Below are positions 30,561 through 42,997 of a DNA stretch of 64,000 bases, piece by piece. Within the stretch, counting starts at the first letter, position 1. Each line of letters opens with the position of its first letter. The notes under the pieces were generated by a model that did no database searches, had not been told where the DNA came from, and saw only the letters and a list, made by a program, of their open reading frames with translations. The DNA is taken from positions 16,515,001-16,579,000 of the forward strand of contig NC_134546.1 in NCBI RefSeq assembly GCF_050624435.1, given 5' to 3'. The translations under genes and the position numbers were made by a program. This DNA comes from Tenrec ecaudatus (Eukaryota > Chordata > Mammalia > Afrosoricida > Tenrecidae).

Positions 30561-33500
30561 TCTGTTTTTACTGCCTGTTGTTTTTGTTGGTAATGTTGAG
30601 TCACATGCCCTGCAGGGTGTTGGTGGCTCTAATCTTAGGAAAACAGATCTCAACTACAGAGACAAAGAGTGGATTTAAACCGCTCACCTCACCTGGACCT
30701 GCAGAGCACCTTATTGGATGTCCTCATGGGTTAAAATGGGGAAGTGGCCCAAGCAGGCAGTGTTAGATGGAGCTGACCCTTTCAGAGAAGAAGTACAATC
30801 TGCATCAAGATGAGCTTGGGTTGACCTGGGTGGTTCCAGCTGTTCGGTGTGCTACAGCAAGATTCTGGTACCCCTTCTGATGGGAGCAAGGCTCAGAGCC
30901 GCACCTGAGGACGCAGCTCAACACCTTGCGGTGGGGGGAGGGGAGGGTCTTCAGGGACTAGCTACGATGAAAGTTACTCCCCCACTCTTTAAAAATGAAA
31001 CAAAAATGAATATACACACCCCAACATTAACACGGAATCAATTTTGACTCAGGGAAACCATGTGTGTCAGAGTGGGACTGTGCACTACAGGGCTGTCCTT
31101 GGCTGTGAGGTGAATGGTCCCTGTCCAGGGGACAGAGGTTCGTTTACTTTTACAACATGATAGGTGCTAGGAATTCAAGCAGGAAACACAGAGCTCTCCA
31201 GGAAATCCACAAATCAAAAGCACAAGATCTCGCGATAGGTGATTTGGTACCCTTTGCACGTACTGCCGTGGGATGCTCAAGGGGCCCCCGATTTCCCCAC
31301 TCCGGGCTGGAAGGTCAGAGGCTGCTTCCGGGAAGGTGGGGGCACCTTTACATTAAGGGTAGGACTGGCACAAAAGGACTTAACGGGCAGAGGAATGAGG
31401 AAGCAAGACCAGGGCACTGCAGAGGCTCAGGGCTGGCTGGTTCCAGGGGACGGGCTCCCACTGGGAATGAAGGCCATGTTCAGGAGGCCTGTGGGCGCCA
31501 GGGCAAGTCAGTTCTGGGGCACAGGTCCAAGAGGTCCAAGGATCCTAGATTAAGAGTCGCCGCCCTGGATTGTAAATCCCTGGTTTCTTTGGCACCGGTC
31601 TCAGTGTATGGCCCAGTGGCTTCATAAAAGTGTTTCCTTAAATGAAAGGGTAAGTGTTCAATACCAGGAAGGAATTAAGGCAGAGATTCAGCCGTGGAGA
31701 AACAAGACCTCCCCGTCCTATGTCCGAATACTGGCCACTTCCTGAAGGACTCCAAGCTTTAGCAGAGAGGCGTCTTCTTACCCAACCCACTGCCTGAGGG
31801 CCCCTCCCAAATGCCCTGGCTCCGCGCTTCTGCCGTCGGACACGTGTCCCACTGTCTTGTCCCAATGACATGCCTTTCTGCCCCATCGGGACTGAGCTGC
31901 ACTGAAGAGAGGGCTACGCAGCACCCCCATGCCCGTCCTCTGGCCTCGCACAGTACCGAGCACATAGTGGGTGCTCACTAGGACTGTCCTGAGGAAACAT
32001 ACAATTCCCCAGAGCCTGGAAAACTTAACGCAACCGCCAAGCGTGGCCTGCCACCAAGTGACTCATTTTGTGAAAAATTCCTCCACCTTGTATCTCCCTG
32101 CCGCCTTCGGGAAGCCCTCAAACTCCAACGGCCAACAAAGGGCTTTTCCAAATGTCCTGCCACTTAGATTCAGAGAGGGCTGTAGTGTTTTGAGCATTCG
32201 CTCTGCCTGAAAACACTTTCCCTATTGAAATCCCACCTGCTTCAGGCAAAGGGGCAGCTCCTTGGAACTCCCAGGGGCTGTGCTGTGTTAACACGTCCCA
32301 CCTGCTGCTTCTGCCCATGGGATTAGATGCTAGCCGGCTTTGTTGCTCTTCCTGAGTTACACGCTCCGTGGCAGCAAGGTCATGTCTCCTGCACCACCGT
32401 GTCTCCCGCTCAGCCTAGTGCGAGGCAGGGCCAGGTAAATATTTAAGTAAGGACTGCCGGAGCATCTGGCATGCCAGCGGGGACACGCACAGCCGCTCGC
32501 TTTCGACCTGAGGTCCGAAGGCCATCTGCGTGAGGACCAGAGCCTGGTCTGGGGGTGGACGAGGCTGAAAAGGATGCGGAGTGGTCGCTCAGCCCCATCA
32601 CCCACGACAGACTTAGGCTCAGAGTCCCGGGTCCCCAAATCTGGTATTTCTAAAACCTCTCCGGGTGTGTTTTGGTGCATCCTCAGGTTGGAGACCACGG
32701 CCAGTTTGCCATAAGGTGGCATCTTGCCTGCAGCCACGATGCTGGCCATTCTGCCACCAGTGTTAACCCACATAGGCAGCGTCTCTTGTGGGACAGTTCC
32801 AGGGAGCTTCTAGACCAAGATTGGTGAGGAAGAAAGAGCTGGCAACCTGTATCTGAAAACCGAATAAAAACTCTTCGGTTCTCAATGGACTCTGTCCAGT
32901 ATGGTGTTGGAAGATTAGCTCCCTGTGTTGGAAGACACAATAAGGAACTTAGCAGATGTGGGCATCGTTTAGTTCTTTTGTGCCCAAGGGGTGTCATATG
33001 AGTCGGTGTTATATGAGTCAGGGTGCAGAGCCGACACCGCACCAACAAAATTTGGGAACTTTCCCCAGCCGTTTTATTCTCTATTAGTACGGACCCCTTT
33101 GGACTCAACCAGCAAGGAGCCTCTCTTAACCAGTAAGGAGGGTACGGTGAGCATGGCTCTTGGGATTGCTAGTCTTCCCAGAAATCCTCTGCGGAAGCCA
33201 ATGCTATCCCTGTATTTTTCCAGAACTCACTACTTCTCAAGTGGGCCCGAGGCCTGAACGCACACAGCAGGGATGGGAACTTGCTCGTAAGCCTGAGCCC
33301 CTGCTGCTGCCTCCAGCCTGTGTGGAGTGATCTCATCGATCCTGCACCAGCTGCCGCGTGCGGAAAGACAGCTTAATGTAGGCCCGACCAAGTAATGTGT
33401 GCTTGCAGTGGGGCGGTTTTAGAACCTTACTGTTTACATAATTCTTGGGGCACTGCCATTTCCTGAGTCATGTTTACGCAGATTTTTTTAATGTTACAAC

Positions 33501-33885
33501 CTCTCTTCCATTAATATAATGATTTGTCCATTTACCTCCCTTTCACTTGTATGGAAGTAAACTGTTGACCGGCAATATCTGCTTATGAAATGGACACAAG
33601 GTGGTCTGGGGACATTTTAGGCATCTGAGAGTTGGACTGTAGATGCCTTACCCTTGAATCAAACAAACAAAGCAGCCAAACGAGTTGCCCAGAGTGCTTC
33701 AGCATTAAAACTGCACACCGTCGGCTTCTCGTATTTAGAAGGAGCTCATCTTCCTTCAGTCGTGCTACTGGCTGGATTGGAACCTCCAACCTTTCGCTAG
33801 TCGCTGAGAGCTAGTTTGCACCACCTGGGACCTTTACCGTGGAGAAGAGGTTGTCAGACTTGAGAGCGAGCGTATTAGAATCACC
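30560..33885. other. ANXA4 intron 1, mostly unique sequence
   Basis: A comparatively repeat-poor 3.3 kb with only a MIR tail near 31950. ORFs at 31157-31627 (plus) and 32357-33108 (minus) show no family signature. If intron 1 holds enhancers, this less transposon-filled block is a natural place to look, but nothing specific is visible. Confidence 0.35.
31925..31985 (-). repeat. MIR tail, minus strand
   Basis: CGAGCACATAGTGGGTGCTC is the MIR 3' signature. Confidence 0.55.
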
Positions 33886-33889
33886 TGGG

Positions 33890-34085
33890 CGCTGTTCTGT
33901 GTGAGTCGGTTCTGACTCAGAGCAACCCTGTTAGTTGGGGAGAACAGCCCCCTGGGGGTTCTAGGCTGTACTCTTCACAGGAGCAGATAGTCAAGTTTGT
34001 TTCTTCTGTGGGGCCACTAGAGGGTTCAAACTGCTGACCTTTGGGCCCCAGCTGAGAGCTGTAACCATTGGGCCACCAGGACTAC
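33890..34085 (-). repeat. AfroSINE, minus strand (cluster 1 of 4)
   Basis: TCGGTTCTGACTCAGAGCAA and ACCATTGGGCCACCAGGACT. Confidence 0.7.
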
Positions 34086-34127
34086 TTCCTTTGTAGTCTT
34101 GGGGTCGGGCCCAGTTTTCCAGCGTGA

Positions 34128-34305
34128 TAACAGTGCAAGCTCACAGCCATTGAGTCAAGGCTGACGCATAGCAACCCTCTGGAGAGTTTTCTGAGCCTGT
34201 AAGTGTTTATGGGAGTAGAAAGCTCAATCTTTCTCCTGGGGAGCTGCTGGTGGTTTCAAACTGCCGACCGTGTGGATCGCAGCCTAAGGCATCACCACGA
34301 CATGC
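34128..34305 (-). repeat. AfroSINE, minus strand (cluster 2 of 4)
   Basis: CAGCCATTGAGTCAAGGCTG and GCTGCTGGTGGTTTCAAACT. Confidence 0.7.
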
Positions 34306-34637
34306 AGCTGCTCGGGAAAACCTCACTTTCAGAAGCACCGCCCCAGAGCACTCAGCACGGTGTGTGTTCACGGGTTCTGCTCCCGATGAGGGGGGCGCAA
34401 AGAGGACGCTGGGATTTGTGTGCGGAGCCTTGTCTGTCTCTTCCAGGTTCTTCTCAACTCGAGCGGGTTGGGTACACCTTCCTGAGGCTGTTCTCTGGTT
34501 TCCCTCTGGGACCCAGGTCTAGGTGTGTCTCTACCCTGGGGCAAGACACATTCCCAGAGTTCCTGGGATGTGAGAAGGTGGAATACCAGATTCCTTTAGG
34601 CCTGGACACCCTTCATTCAGGCCATATACAGGTACCA

Positions 34638-34856
34638 AAAACCAAACATGCCGTCAACTCGCTGTCACCCTGTAGAACAGAGTAGAATTATCCACAGCTT
34701 GTCCAATGCTGTGCTCTTGACAGAAGTAGACTGCCATGGGATTGGTGAACGTAGCATCCTTTGTCTTTGCCAGGTTTTCTCTCTTCCCCTGGTGGTTTCG
34801 CACCACTGGCCTTGCAGTAAGCAAATGAGTGCTTAACTGCCGGGCCACCAGAGTTC
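34638..34856 (-). repeat. AfroSINE, minus strand (cluster 3 of 4)
   Basis: CTGTAGAACAGAGTAGAATT and AACTGCCGGGCCACCAGAGT. Confidence 0.66.
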
Positions 34857-34873
34857 CTGAGCACTCCTCAAAC

Positions 34874-35080
34874 TCTAAAACCAAACTCACTGCCATGGAG
34901 TGGATGCTGGATCCTAGTGAGCCTAGAACAGCACAGGGCAGAACTGTCCTCTTAGGTTTCTGAGACTGTAGCTCTTTACTCATAAGCCTCATCTTTCTCA
35001 AGTGAAGCGGCTGGTGGTTTTGAACAGCCGACTTTGCAGTTAACAGCCCAACACGTAATCACTACTCCACCAGGGCTCTT
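34874..35080 (-). repeat. AfroSINE, minus strand (cluster 4 of 4)
   Basis: ACCAAACTCACTGCCATGGA and ATCACTACTCCACCAGGGCT. Nearly full length. Confidence 0.75.
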
Positions 35081-35249
35081 CAGGCAACCGTGAAAGTGGC
35101 TCTTAAAATCCTGCTGTCGTTACCACTCTGTCTCCTGGGGGCACGGAGGAGCCTGCTCGTATTGACTTATGAGAACAAATACATTTCTAGAGAATTTATT
35201 CATCTAGAGACAATTGTTAAGTAATTTCCAGGTCAAGGTTATTAAAGAC

Positions 35250-35440
35250 AGGTCACTGCCATTGAGTCCACTGCACCGCAGAACAAAACACTGCCCAATG
35301 TTGCCCCATCACAGGATCGATTGCCTCGTTGCAGCTACGGTTTTCATGGGCTAATTTTCCGAAGTAGATCCCCAGGACTTTCTGCCTCATCTGTTTTAGT
35401 GTGGAGGCCCCACTAAGGCCTTGCTACACTGGCTGACTGT
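35250..35440 (-). repeat. RTE-related fragment
   Basis: GAACAAAACACTGCCCAATG and GCCTCGTTGCAGCTACGGTT resemble the complement of RTE-derived repeats. Diverged. Confidence 0.35.
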
Positions 35441-35819
35441 ATGGATAGTGGAAACACAGTAGCAGAGCTTCCAAACTCATAGTAGCCGCTGCAGTATGGC
35501 AGGTAATAAATATTAACTATAAATACTTACCAATAGATTATATTAAAAACAGCTCCTTCTTCTAATTATGTTGCTACCTTTTACTATTGCTTCTGTTCTT
35601 TAGGCTTCTTATGTGTATCCTGTCTCTGGGCTGGAAGTCTCATATAAGGGAGTACAAATACCTGCCCAGGCTTTCCAGTCAATTCTGAACCAAAGCAGTC
35701 TTTGTGAAACCATACTTCCCAGCATGCATTTCTTCTAAGGTTCTCGCCCCAGACCACCTTTCACTTGGTCTACTATCTGCCATGGTTTCCCCAGTCTCTT
35801 GGCTAGTCTGGGGGTGCAT

Positions 35820-36265
35820 GGGGCCAGGACTCAATATGCCCATGGAAGCGGCAGTTAAAGAATGTGGCACACAAAGTTGTCCCTCTGAGGACAGCCGTGG
35901 CATGTTCGGTCACCTCACAGTTGTGCAAAAGCTGCATGATGAATGAGGACGGCTGCAAAGGCACCTCTGCGGTCAGCAAAGCACAATGTCTGTGCCCCGG
36001 ACTCCTAGCACAGGGAGCAAGTCTCGCTTGGCAAAAGTACAGCCGGAACACTCCCAAGAAGCAAGAATGCAAGACTTGTGCTTCGCATACTTTGGGCATG
36101 TTTTCCGAGGACCAGTCCCTGGAGAAGGACATCATTCTTAGAGCCTCAATGAGATCAAGTGACAGAGTGGCAGCCACAGGAACTTATGTATGACGGTGAG
36201 GTTGGCCCAGGACTGAGCCATGTTTTGTTCCCTTTGTACATAGGGTTTCTCTGAGTTGGAATTGA
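35820..36265 (+). mobile_element. RTE/BovB-like LINE, 3' part
   Basis: AAGCAAGAATGCAAGACTTG, TCGCATACTTTGGGCATGTT and CCTGGAGAAGGACATCATTC follow the 3' end of the afrotherian RTE (RTE1/BovB-like) as I recall it, ending in TCTGAGTTGGAATTGACTTG. Reading frames are broken. It lies in ANXA4 intron 1. Confidence 0.6.
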
Positions 36266-36274
36266 CTTGACGAC

Positions 36275-36430
36275 AGTGGGTCTATTGGTGCAACTATTGA
36301 GAGCTTGGCTGTGACCCGAAAGGTGGCCAGTTCAAGTCCACCTGGCTGCTCAGTGGGGGACAGGCCTGACGGTCTGCTCCTGTAAGGGCTACAGCGATGA
36401 AAACCTTAGGGGGCAGTACAGCTGTCCCAG
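36275..36430 (+). repeat. AfroSINE
   Basis: GGCCAGTTCAAGTCCACCTG and TGATGAAAACCTTAGGGGGC mark the body. It directly follows the RTE 3' end; AfroSINEs and RTE share 3' sequence, so the border is uncertain. Confidence 0.55.
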
Positions 36431-36779
36431 GGGGTCAGTGTGGGTCCAGATCCACTGCCCAGCATCTCATAGCAGTAGAGCCGGTGGCTGGCCATCTTCC
36501 AGCCCCTCCCTGCAGTGGGGGAGGGAGGCTTCCCCTGGACCTCCAGAGCTGGCAGGAGGTGGGTTCCACCCTCACGCCTCCTGCGCATCAGCTCCAGCCG
36601 CCTTCCTTCCACACATTGCAGTTCCTCTTTGCTTCTCACATGATCTCGGACCACTTTTAGGCTTTTGTTCTGTTTGTTGTTTTTTTTTTTTTTCACGAGT
36701 TTCTTCCATTCTCTCGCATGCAGTCATGAGGTTTTTAATGAAAAAGTGGGAGAGGCTGCATCCGAAATAGCAATTTTCC

Positions 36780-37520
36780 AATTTGAATTTTTTTTTAATC
36801 CACTCTAGGAGACACTTTCACGGTTATGTTTTTGTGTCTTTCTGCCAGACTCGGCTTGGCTTATGGAGAGGACTGCGTGTCCGGGGAGTGAGAGAGTCAC
36901 TAGTGGGGGGGTGGGGGGGAGAGGTGTTGCCCACCTACAGTGTGTACCTCCGCAGGGCCCGGAAGGCGTCAGAGGGGAAGGAGACAGTTACGAGTGCAGA
37001 GCGTAGTCCCTGCGCATGTCTAGATCTCTCCGAGTTGAGCCTGTGTAAGCGTGTGCAGGGAAGCTCAGCTGCTTTTCCCAGTTCCCGTTTTCCTGGGCAA
37101 ACATAGGTGGTGGTGATGGTGGTGGCGGCAGCGGTGGTAGCGGCGCAGTGGCTTTGGAGCCCAAGGGAAAGGCCTGGCTCGTAATGCCTGAACTCTGAGC
37201 TGTAGGCAAAGAAGTAGCACATCTGGAAGCCTGGCTCACGGCGGCTCCCTTGGTTCTGGTTCTTGAATCTCCCATTTGGGTCTACACTGTTGACTCTCTT
37301 CCAGCCTCACAAGCAAGATTCTGCGTAGGAAGACGGCCTGGACATTAGCTTCTTTGGGAAAGCGTCGAGGGAAAGAGCCGATGCCAGACTCCGTGTTCTC
37401 AGTGGCGTCTGATGGTGCGCTCCTTCCACGGGTGCTGAGCAGCTGCCAAGAGAACGGATCGTTCTCCCAGCGGCTGCGGCGTGGGCCTGTCTGTTGCTGG
37501 GTGATCGGGGTCCTGGGTGG
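36780..37520. other. ANXA4 intron 1, moderately GC-rich segment
   Basis: CpGs are more frequent than in the surroundings, and a (GGT/GGC)n-type run lies at 37105-37150. An alternative first exon or regulatory element is possible but unsupported by a clear promoter-plus-donor pair. Confidence 0.25.
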
Positions 37521-37524
37521 GGGA

Positions 37525-37695
37525 AACGGTTCATATGCTCAGCTGCTCACAGATAGATTGGCGGTCGGAGACCTTGAAAGCCTGGTGATCTACTTCCGCT
37601 AAATCAGCCAGTGAGAACCCTCTGGAGTTCAGTTCTACCGGGACACACCCGGGTCAGAACCGATGCCGTGGCGACAAGTGAGCTTGGCTGTGACC
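37525..37695 (+). repeat. AfroSINE, second subtype
   Basis: GCCTGGTGATCTACTTCCGC and GGGTCAGAACCGATGCCGTG. Confidence 0.65.
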
Positions 37696-38289
37696 CACAA
37701 GGAGAGCCAAGGGTGCCCGGGACACGGTGAGACCCTGGTGACAGGACAGGTGCGAACAGGAATGAATGTTCTCACAGCACACCCGTGGGGGCTTCTGAGT
37801 CTAGGATGGTTTGCCTGTGGTGCTTCTGAACAGGGGACATGAAATCCAGGGGCCGTTGACGCATCCTCGAGGGCCTTTGATTCTAAAATGAAAGTGACAA
37901 TTGTACTACGAGCCAGTATCAGGGTATCTCATGGACACAGGCTAACCCAGCTAGAGAGAGTTCTCTTTGCATAAGGAGTATGCCTGGATTGGCATGAATT
38001 TTCCCCTGATGCTGGGCAAAAGCCACATGGGTCTTTGAGTTCCATTGAATTAGCCTTAGTTCCAAACAACCGCATGCCTCTCCTGAGAGGCCACTGTCAG
38101 CCTGCACAGCTGAGGCCTGCACCCTCCCGGGTGACGATCTATGGGGGCGTGGCTTATATACAGAGAATGTACACATCCTAAGTGTTTCGTGCCATGAGTT
38201 GTGACAAGTATATATAGCTGGTACCACTACCCCACAAGGTATCCTCATACAGTCAGTATCCCCCCAAAAAATCTCTCTCACCCCACAGC

Positions 38290-38442
38290 CCCAGGCCATG
38301 GATCTATACTCGTTAGCATAATATGTTAGCTTTGTTTGCCCTAAAACTTCACATACATACTTCTTGTATGGGTTGTTTCACTCAGAATAATGTTTCTGAG
38401 ATTCATTTGTGTGGTCCCAATATTGCTGAAGAGCAATTCTTT
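38290..38442 (-). mobile_element. L1 fragment, left of an AfroSINE
   Basis: Antisense L1 3' region (TTTCACTCAGAATAATGTTT, GAGATTCATTTGTGTGGTCC), interrupted at 38443 by an AfroSINE. Confidence 0.6.
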
Positions 38443-38645
38443 ATAAGCAGCTCTGGTGGCCCAGGGGTTACCTGCTGGGCTGCTTACCTCCACGTCAGCA
38501 GTTCGAAACTGCCAGGCACCCTGCAGGAGAGAGAGGAGGTTTTCTACTCCCGGAAAGAGTGACAGTCTCAGAAACCCTGGGGCACTTCCACCCTGTGCCA
38601 GGGGGTTGCTATGAATGGGAATTGACTCTGTGGCAGTGAGTCTTT
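38443..38645 (+). repeat. AfroSINE inserted in L1
   Basis: CAGCTCTGGTGGCCCAGGGG, CAGTCTCAGAAACCCTGGGG and TTGACTCTGTGGCAGTGAGT. L1 sequence continues on both sides. Confidence 0.78.
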
Positions 38646-39345
38646 TGAGCATTCAATTATAATTCTTTGTTGACCCATGTACCTGCTGAGGGACATTTGA
38701 GGTGGTCCGGCCTGGCACTACAATGAGTGGATATAGTTCTGTGAAAACTCTGCTGTGAATCTTCTTGGGTGGGAAATATTATCTCATTAAGGTTATGATT
38801 TGCATTTCCTAGATAAGCAACAATGAGCCCCTTTTTATATGCGTGGTGACCATTCATATATCATCTTTTATTAGGTGTCTGTTTGAAACTTAGTTCTTCA
38901 TATATTCCAGAATCAATTCATTTGCCAGATCTATGTACTTACTGTGAATATTTCCCCCCAATCAGTGACCTTTCTATTCATTGTCTTAATGGTTTCTTTT
39001 GTTAAGCAGATATTTCAAGTGTTTATCAATTGTTTGTTCTCCTGGTTAGTGCATTTGTGTGTGTATGTGTGTGTTGTAAGAAACCCTTGTCGATCTTAAG
39101 GTTGAGAGTGTGTTCTAGGAACTTTATAGTTCGGGATTTTATGTTCAGGTCTGTGATCCATTTCAAATGAATTTTCTGTTTATGTTTGGAATGAGAACAG
39201 GGCGGAGGTTCTTTTATTTTAAAAAAATAGGAATAAAACCCAAAACATTCTGTTAGTCCAGCAACATTTGCTAAAACAACTCCCCTGTCTTGACTGGATT
39301 GACTTCATCGGAATGATTGAAAAGGGATTTCCTACCTACCTTTAC
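38646..39345 (-). mobile_element. L1 fragment, right of an AfroSINE
   Basis: It continues the same L1 (TTCTTTGTTGACCCATGTAC, GATTTGCATTTCCTAGATAA, TTATGTTCAGGTCTGTGATC, CAGCAACATTTGCTAAAACA) to about 39345. Inactive. Confidence 0.62.
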
Positions 39346-40123
39346 GGATTGGAAAGCAGCTGATCAGACACCCATCGGTCTATTTCTGTATGTTTTATGC
39401 CTGTCTGCCTCCCTTTACCCCAGCGCAGCCCTGTCCTGATTATTGTAGTCTCCGGGGCAGTCAGCACCGTAGCAGCAGAGTCCACGTTGACAGGAGCCGG
39501 CGCACGCTCTCTGATTTGACCTTTCCCTGCTTCGACTGCCACAGGGGAGAGCTGCCGAGAGCAGCGCCCAGTAGCACCCGGGGGAGGCGTGCACAAACGG
39601 GCCCTGTCTGGGCCGTCAGTCACTGGGCCCGCTGTCTGTGTGTGCATATACCTAGCCCTGCAGTGCCCCTCTTACCGGTGGTTGGTGTGACTGGGAAATC
39701 TGAAACTGGGCAAGGTCAGCCCTAGGGGATCCAAACAGTAGTGTGCTTTTTGTCTGGTGGGCCACTGCCTATCTGAGCACAAGTCAGACCTAGCTGTCCA
39801 AGCCGGCCCAGGCTTTGAGTGCAAGCTTTGGATCATCAGGGCAGAGAGCTATTTATGGATTCTCTCTGCCTCACTTTGCCGTAGCCAGAGTGAGAATAAA
39901 CATAGTCAAGTGAGTCATGATCCTTAGACACTGTGGACACTGGCCTTAGCCTCCCACAGAGTAAGTGACACGTCAGTGGGCCAGTCTCTTGAGTAGCCTG
40001 CACTTTTCATTCTTTCATGTTGTGGGCGGGTCAGCCAAGACCCACCCCCCTGGCCTGCGCTAAGCTGGACCTTTGCACAGGCAGGGGAGGGAACCCAATA
40101 GTGCCTGGATGGAATGCTTACAT

Positions 40124-40289
40124 CAGCGGTTCTCAACCTATGGGTCTCGACCCGAATGACCCTTTCACAGGGGTCGCCCGACTCATCAGAGTAGCAAAAT
40201 GACTGATAAAATAACAATGAAAATAATGTTATGGTTCGGGGGTCACCACCACATGAGGAACTGTATGAGTGGGTTGTGGAGAACCTCTG
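40124..40289 (-). mobile_element. SPIN-like hAT MITE, 166 bp, with perfect 8-bp TSD
   Basis: It starts CAGCGGTTCTCAACCTATGG and ends GTTGTGGAGAACCTCTG, so the ends are inverted repeats. It is flanked by GCTTACAT at 40116-40123 and 40290-40297, a perfect 8-bp duplication. The body holds CCCTTTCACAGGGGTC near the left end and a GAGGAACTGTATGAG motif near the right end, the mirror image of the copies at 12836 and 46226. It is an internally deleted, non-autonomous derivative. Confidence 0.87.
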
Positions 40290-40684
40290 GCTTACATCTT
40301 TCTCAGTGGAGCATGGTCATGTGTCCAGCCAGACAGGCCTCCCGCAGAGCCTATCCAGAGCTCTCCCGCCTGTAGGGCTGTGTTGCTGAACTGGGGCAGG
40401 GGTGTGTGAGAGGTAGAAATGGGCTTCTCTCTTCAAAGAGCCAACAGCCTTGTGTGAAACACTTTTGACTGGGTGCCAGCTGTCTGGCCTGTCAAGTCTG
40501 GGCGAGGGAGTCTCTCTGGGTGGTGATTTTGTGTTTGGGCTTTCTGTGGTCCCAGATATGAAGAACAGAATCCGTTTGACTCAGCGGGACAAGTGCTTAT
40601 CTGAGATTCTCTAATTCCATGACTTTTCTAAACGCTTCTAACATCATTGCCGTTCCTAGGACATAATTATACACAACACGTGCA

Positions 40685-40850
40685 TTCGGCGTGGTGTAAT
40701 ATAAAGCTCTCTAGACTCAGACATGTAGCAACACAGCTCCTACCACTTACGACATGTGTGGCCGTGGGTGCTGTGTTTAACTTCTCTGAAGCAAGTTATC
40801 CTGCCCGCTCCACTGGGCAAGGAGAGAGTGAAATGACCTAAGACCGACAA
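40685..40850 (-). repeat. MIR, minus strand
   Basis: CTCCTACCACTTACGACATG and GTGTTTAACTTCTCTGAAGC follow the MIR core. Confidence 0.55.
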
Positions 40851-41849
40851 ATGATAAAAGACTGGGCAAGGGGAGTGTGAACTGATACAAGACTGACAGA
40901 GGACAAGATGCGATTGAAAGGCCCAAGCTATTTAGAACGAAAAACTCTCCATCCCCAGAGAACACACAAGGAGTATGAAACCGATGCTCAGTTTCCCTTC
41001 GCGGAGGGATCCCCGTAACCCTAGAAGGAAGAGAACCGGAGAACCTTTAGAAAGTTTTAGAAAGAGTCTTTGTGGTGGCGGCAAGCCAACCAAGCCATCG
41101 CCAGCCTCGTTAATGATAGACTATTCTTGGACAGATAGCCTGGACTTCATTTCTTCCTTCATGTTTTACATATCGTCCAGGGACGTGTCTGTGTGAAGGA
41201 TTTGTAAAACATGACGGTAGAAATGAAGTGTGTCCTGTAGCACCGTCCTGGCAGGGGGCAGGCATTCAGATAGTATCTATTGAATGAATGAAGGGTGAAC
41301 AAATGAAACATCAGCAAAGCTACGTCTCAGTCCCATGATAGTGAGCAACTATCAGTGTAACCATGACCCCGACTTCTTGTTTCTGTGGGCCCCGCCTGAG
41401 AGAAGGGGACTCATGCTTGTCTGCAATTTGAAGGCAGCGCCCTTGAGCACAACAACAAACCCCTAGGCAACCAGAACTCCACAGGCCTCTGGCAGCTGAG
41501 ATGAAAGAAAACGGTGTAGGAAATGCTCTAGCACTCTATGCTGAGTAAGCTGAAGATGATACCCAGGGAAAGAAGCCACCCGGGTATAAAATGTATCAGC
41601 AAATATGTCTTTGAATTCTGTCCTAGGTAAAGCTTGTGCCTGGGGAAGCAGGTATTACGTGAAGTAGAAAGACACGTAGGAATGAGAAGGACCGAATTAA
41701 GAGAGGACTCAGCCAGCTCTCTGACACTCGTTCAGGCCACCTACACTCTCCTTCTGTGTCTGTAAAAGGCAGCCCTTGAATCGTTTCTCTTAATATAGAA
41801 TGCACCGCTGTCAACTTTCATTATGAGTCAAGCGTGCCTCAAGTAGCTC

Positions 41850-42115
41850 ATGGGGAAATGGATGAAAAGATGGTGGAATTTTTCCTCGAACCTTTGGAAG
41901 CCCCTTCATATTATCCACCGCTTGTCTTGTCAGTTTGTCGTACCGTGTTGCTGTGGTGGTGGAAGCGCTGTCCCTGGTATTTCAAACACCAGCAGGGCCA
42001 CTCAAAGAGAACAGGTTTCAGCAGAGCTTCCAGACCAAGCACAGACTACGAATCAGGAAGAGCTGCCCGCTTCAGATTGCTTAGCCACGGAAAACCTTAG
42101 ACTGTAGCTAGCAAC
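41850..42115 (+). mobile_element. RTE/BovB-like LINE, 5' region
   Basis: TTATCCACCGCTTGTCTTGT, CAGTTTGTCGTACCGTGTTG and CAGCAGAGCTTCCAGACCAA match the 5' part of the afrotherian RTE as recalled. It fuses with an AfroSINE-like tail ending near 42215. Confidence 0.5.
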
Positions 42116-42364
42116 AGGACTTTGTCAGACGCGGCACCGACCTGGGCAGCGTTTCATCCTGCTGTTCCTCGGATCGCTGTGAGTCAGGACTGACGGGACA
42201 GCACCGATACAACGGTGGCTCTCCAAGCAAAGCTGTGGTATCTTGGTTCCAGCTCCGGGCTAACCAAATGACCTCAGGCAAATTATTTGGCTTTTCTAAA
42301 TCTTTTTAACTCACCAGGTGGAGGTCATAATCATTACTACACAGGTTATTGAGTACCTGAAAAG

Positions 42365-42485
42365 AAAACGTTCTGAAATTGATTGTGAGGATAATGGCAC
42401 GACTCTTCTTAATATGATTGAACAATTCACATATATAATCTGTGAATGAGATGCCAATCAGGATATTATTGTTATTGGGTAGATT
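42365..42485 (+). repeat. L1-type 3' end
   Basis: GAAATTGATTGTGAGGATAA and GACTCTTCTTAATATGATTG parallel 8835-8875. The poly-A signal is degraded. Confidence 0.4.
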
Positions 42486-42589
42486 AATTAAGACCAAGAG
42501 CAGGAGGAGTGTTTAGCAAATATCATGTCCCTCCTTTCCCGTCCCTTTTGGACAAAGAACTTGTGGAAGGAGGGTAAAGGATTGAGAGA

Positions 42590-42997
42590 CTTCGCCATGA
42601 TGTGGGAAGAGCAGAAAAGGGGGTTGCTCCTGGCCCAACCCCTGAGGACAACACGGGTGCATAAGCAAATGTGGTGAAGAAGGCAGATGGTGCCAGGCTA
42701 TTGAAAGCTATAGCATCTAGGGCCTTAAAGGCTTGAACAACAAGCCCACTTGGAAGAAGCACACCAGCCTGTGCGATCATGAGTGGTCATTAGGACCAGG
42801 TAACAGACATCAGAAGTCACATAACAAACAAATAAACAAAACATTTGTTGAGAACGAGGTGGGTTAGAGCAGAGACCAAAAGCCCATCTGTAGGCAGTGG
42901 AACATTCCCCCACAGAGGGGCCACAGGGAAGGGATGAGTCACCACAGTGCAGTAAAGCATCAATGAAACCCACTATGTTCCTCTGGTTCCTTGAGGC

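Noticed and set aside
35864-36193. A 109-codon ORF with a Cys-rich start
   Set aside because: It lies within an RTE/BovB-like fragment whose own frame is broken; the ORF is incidental.
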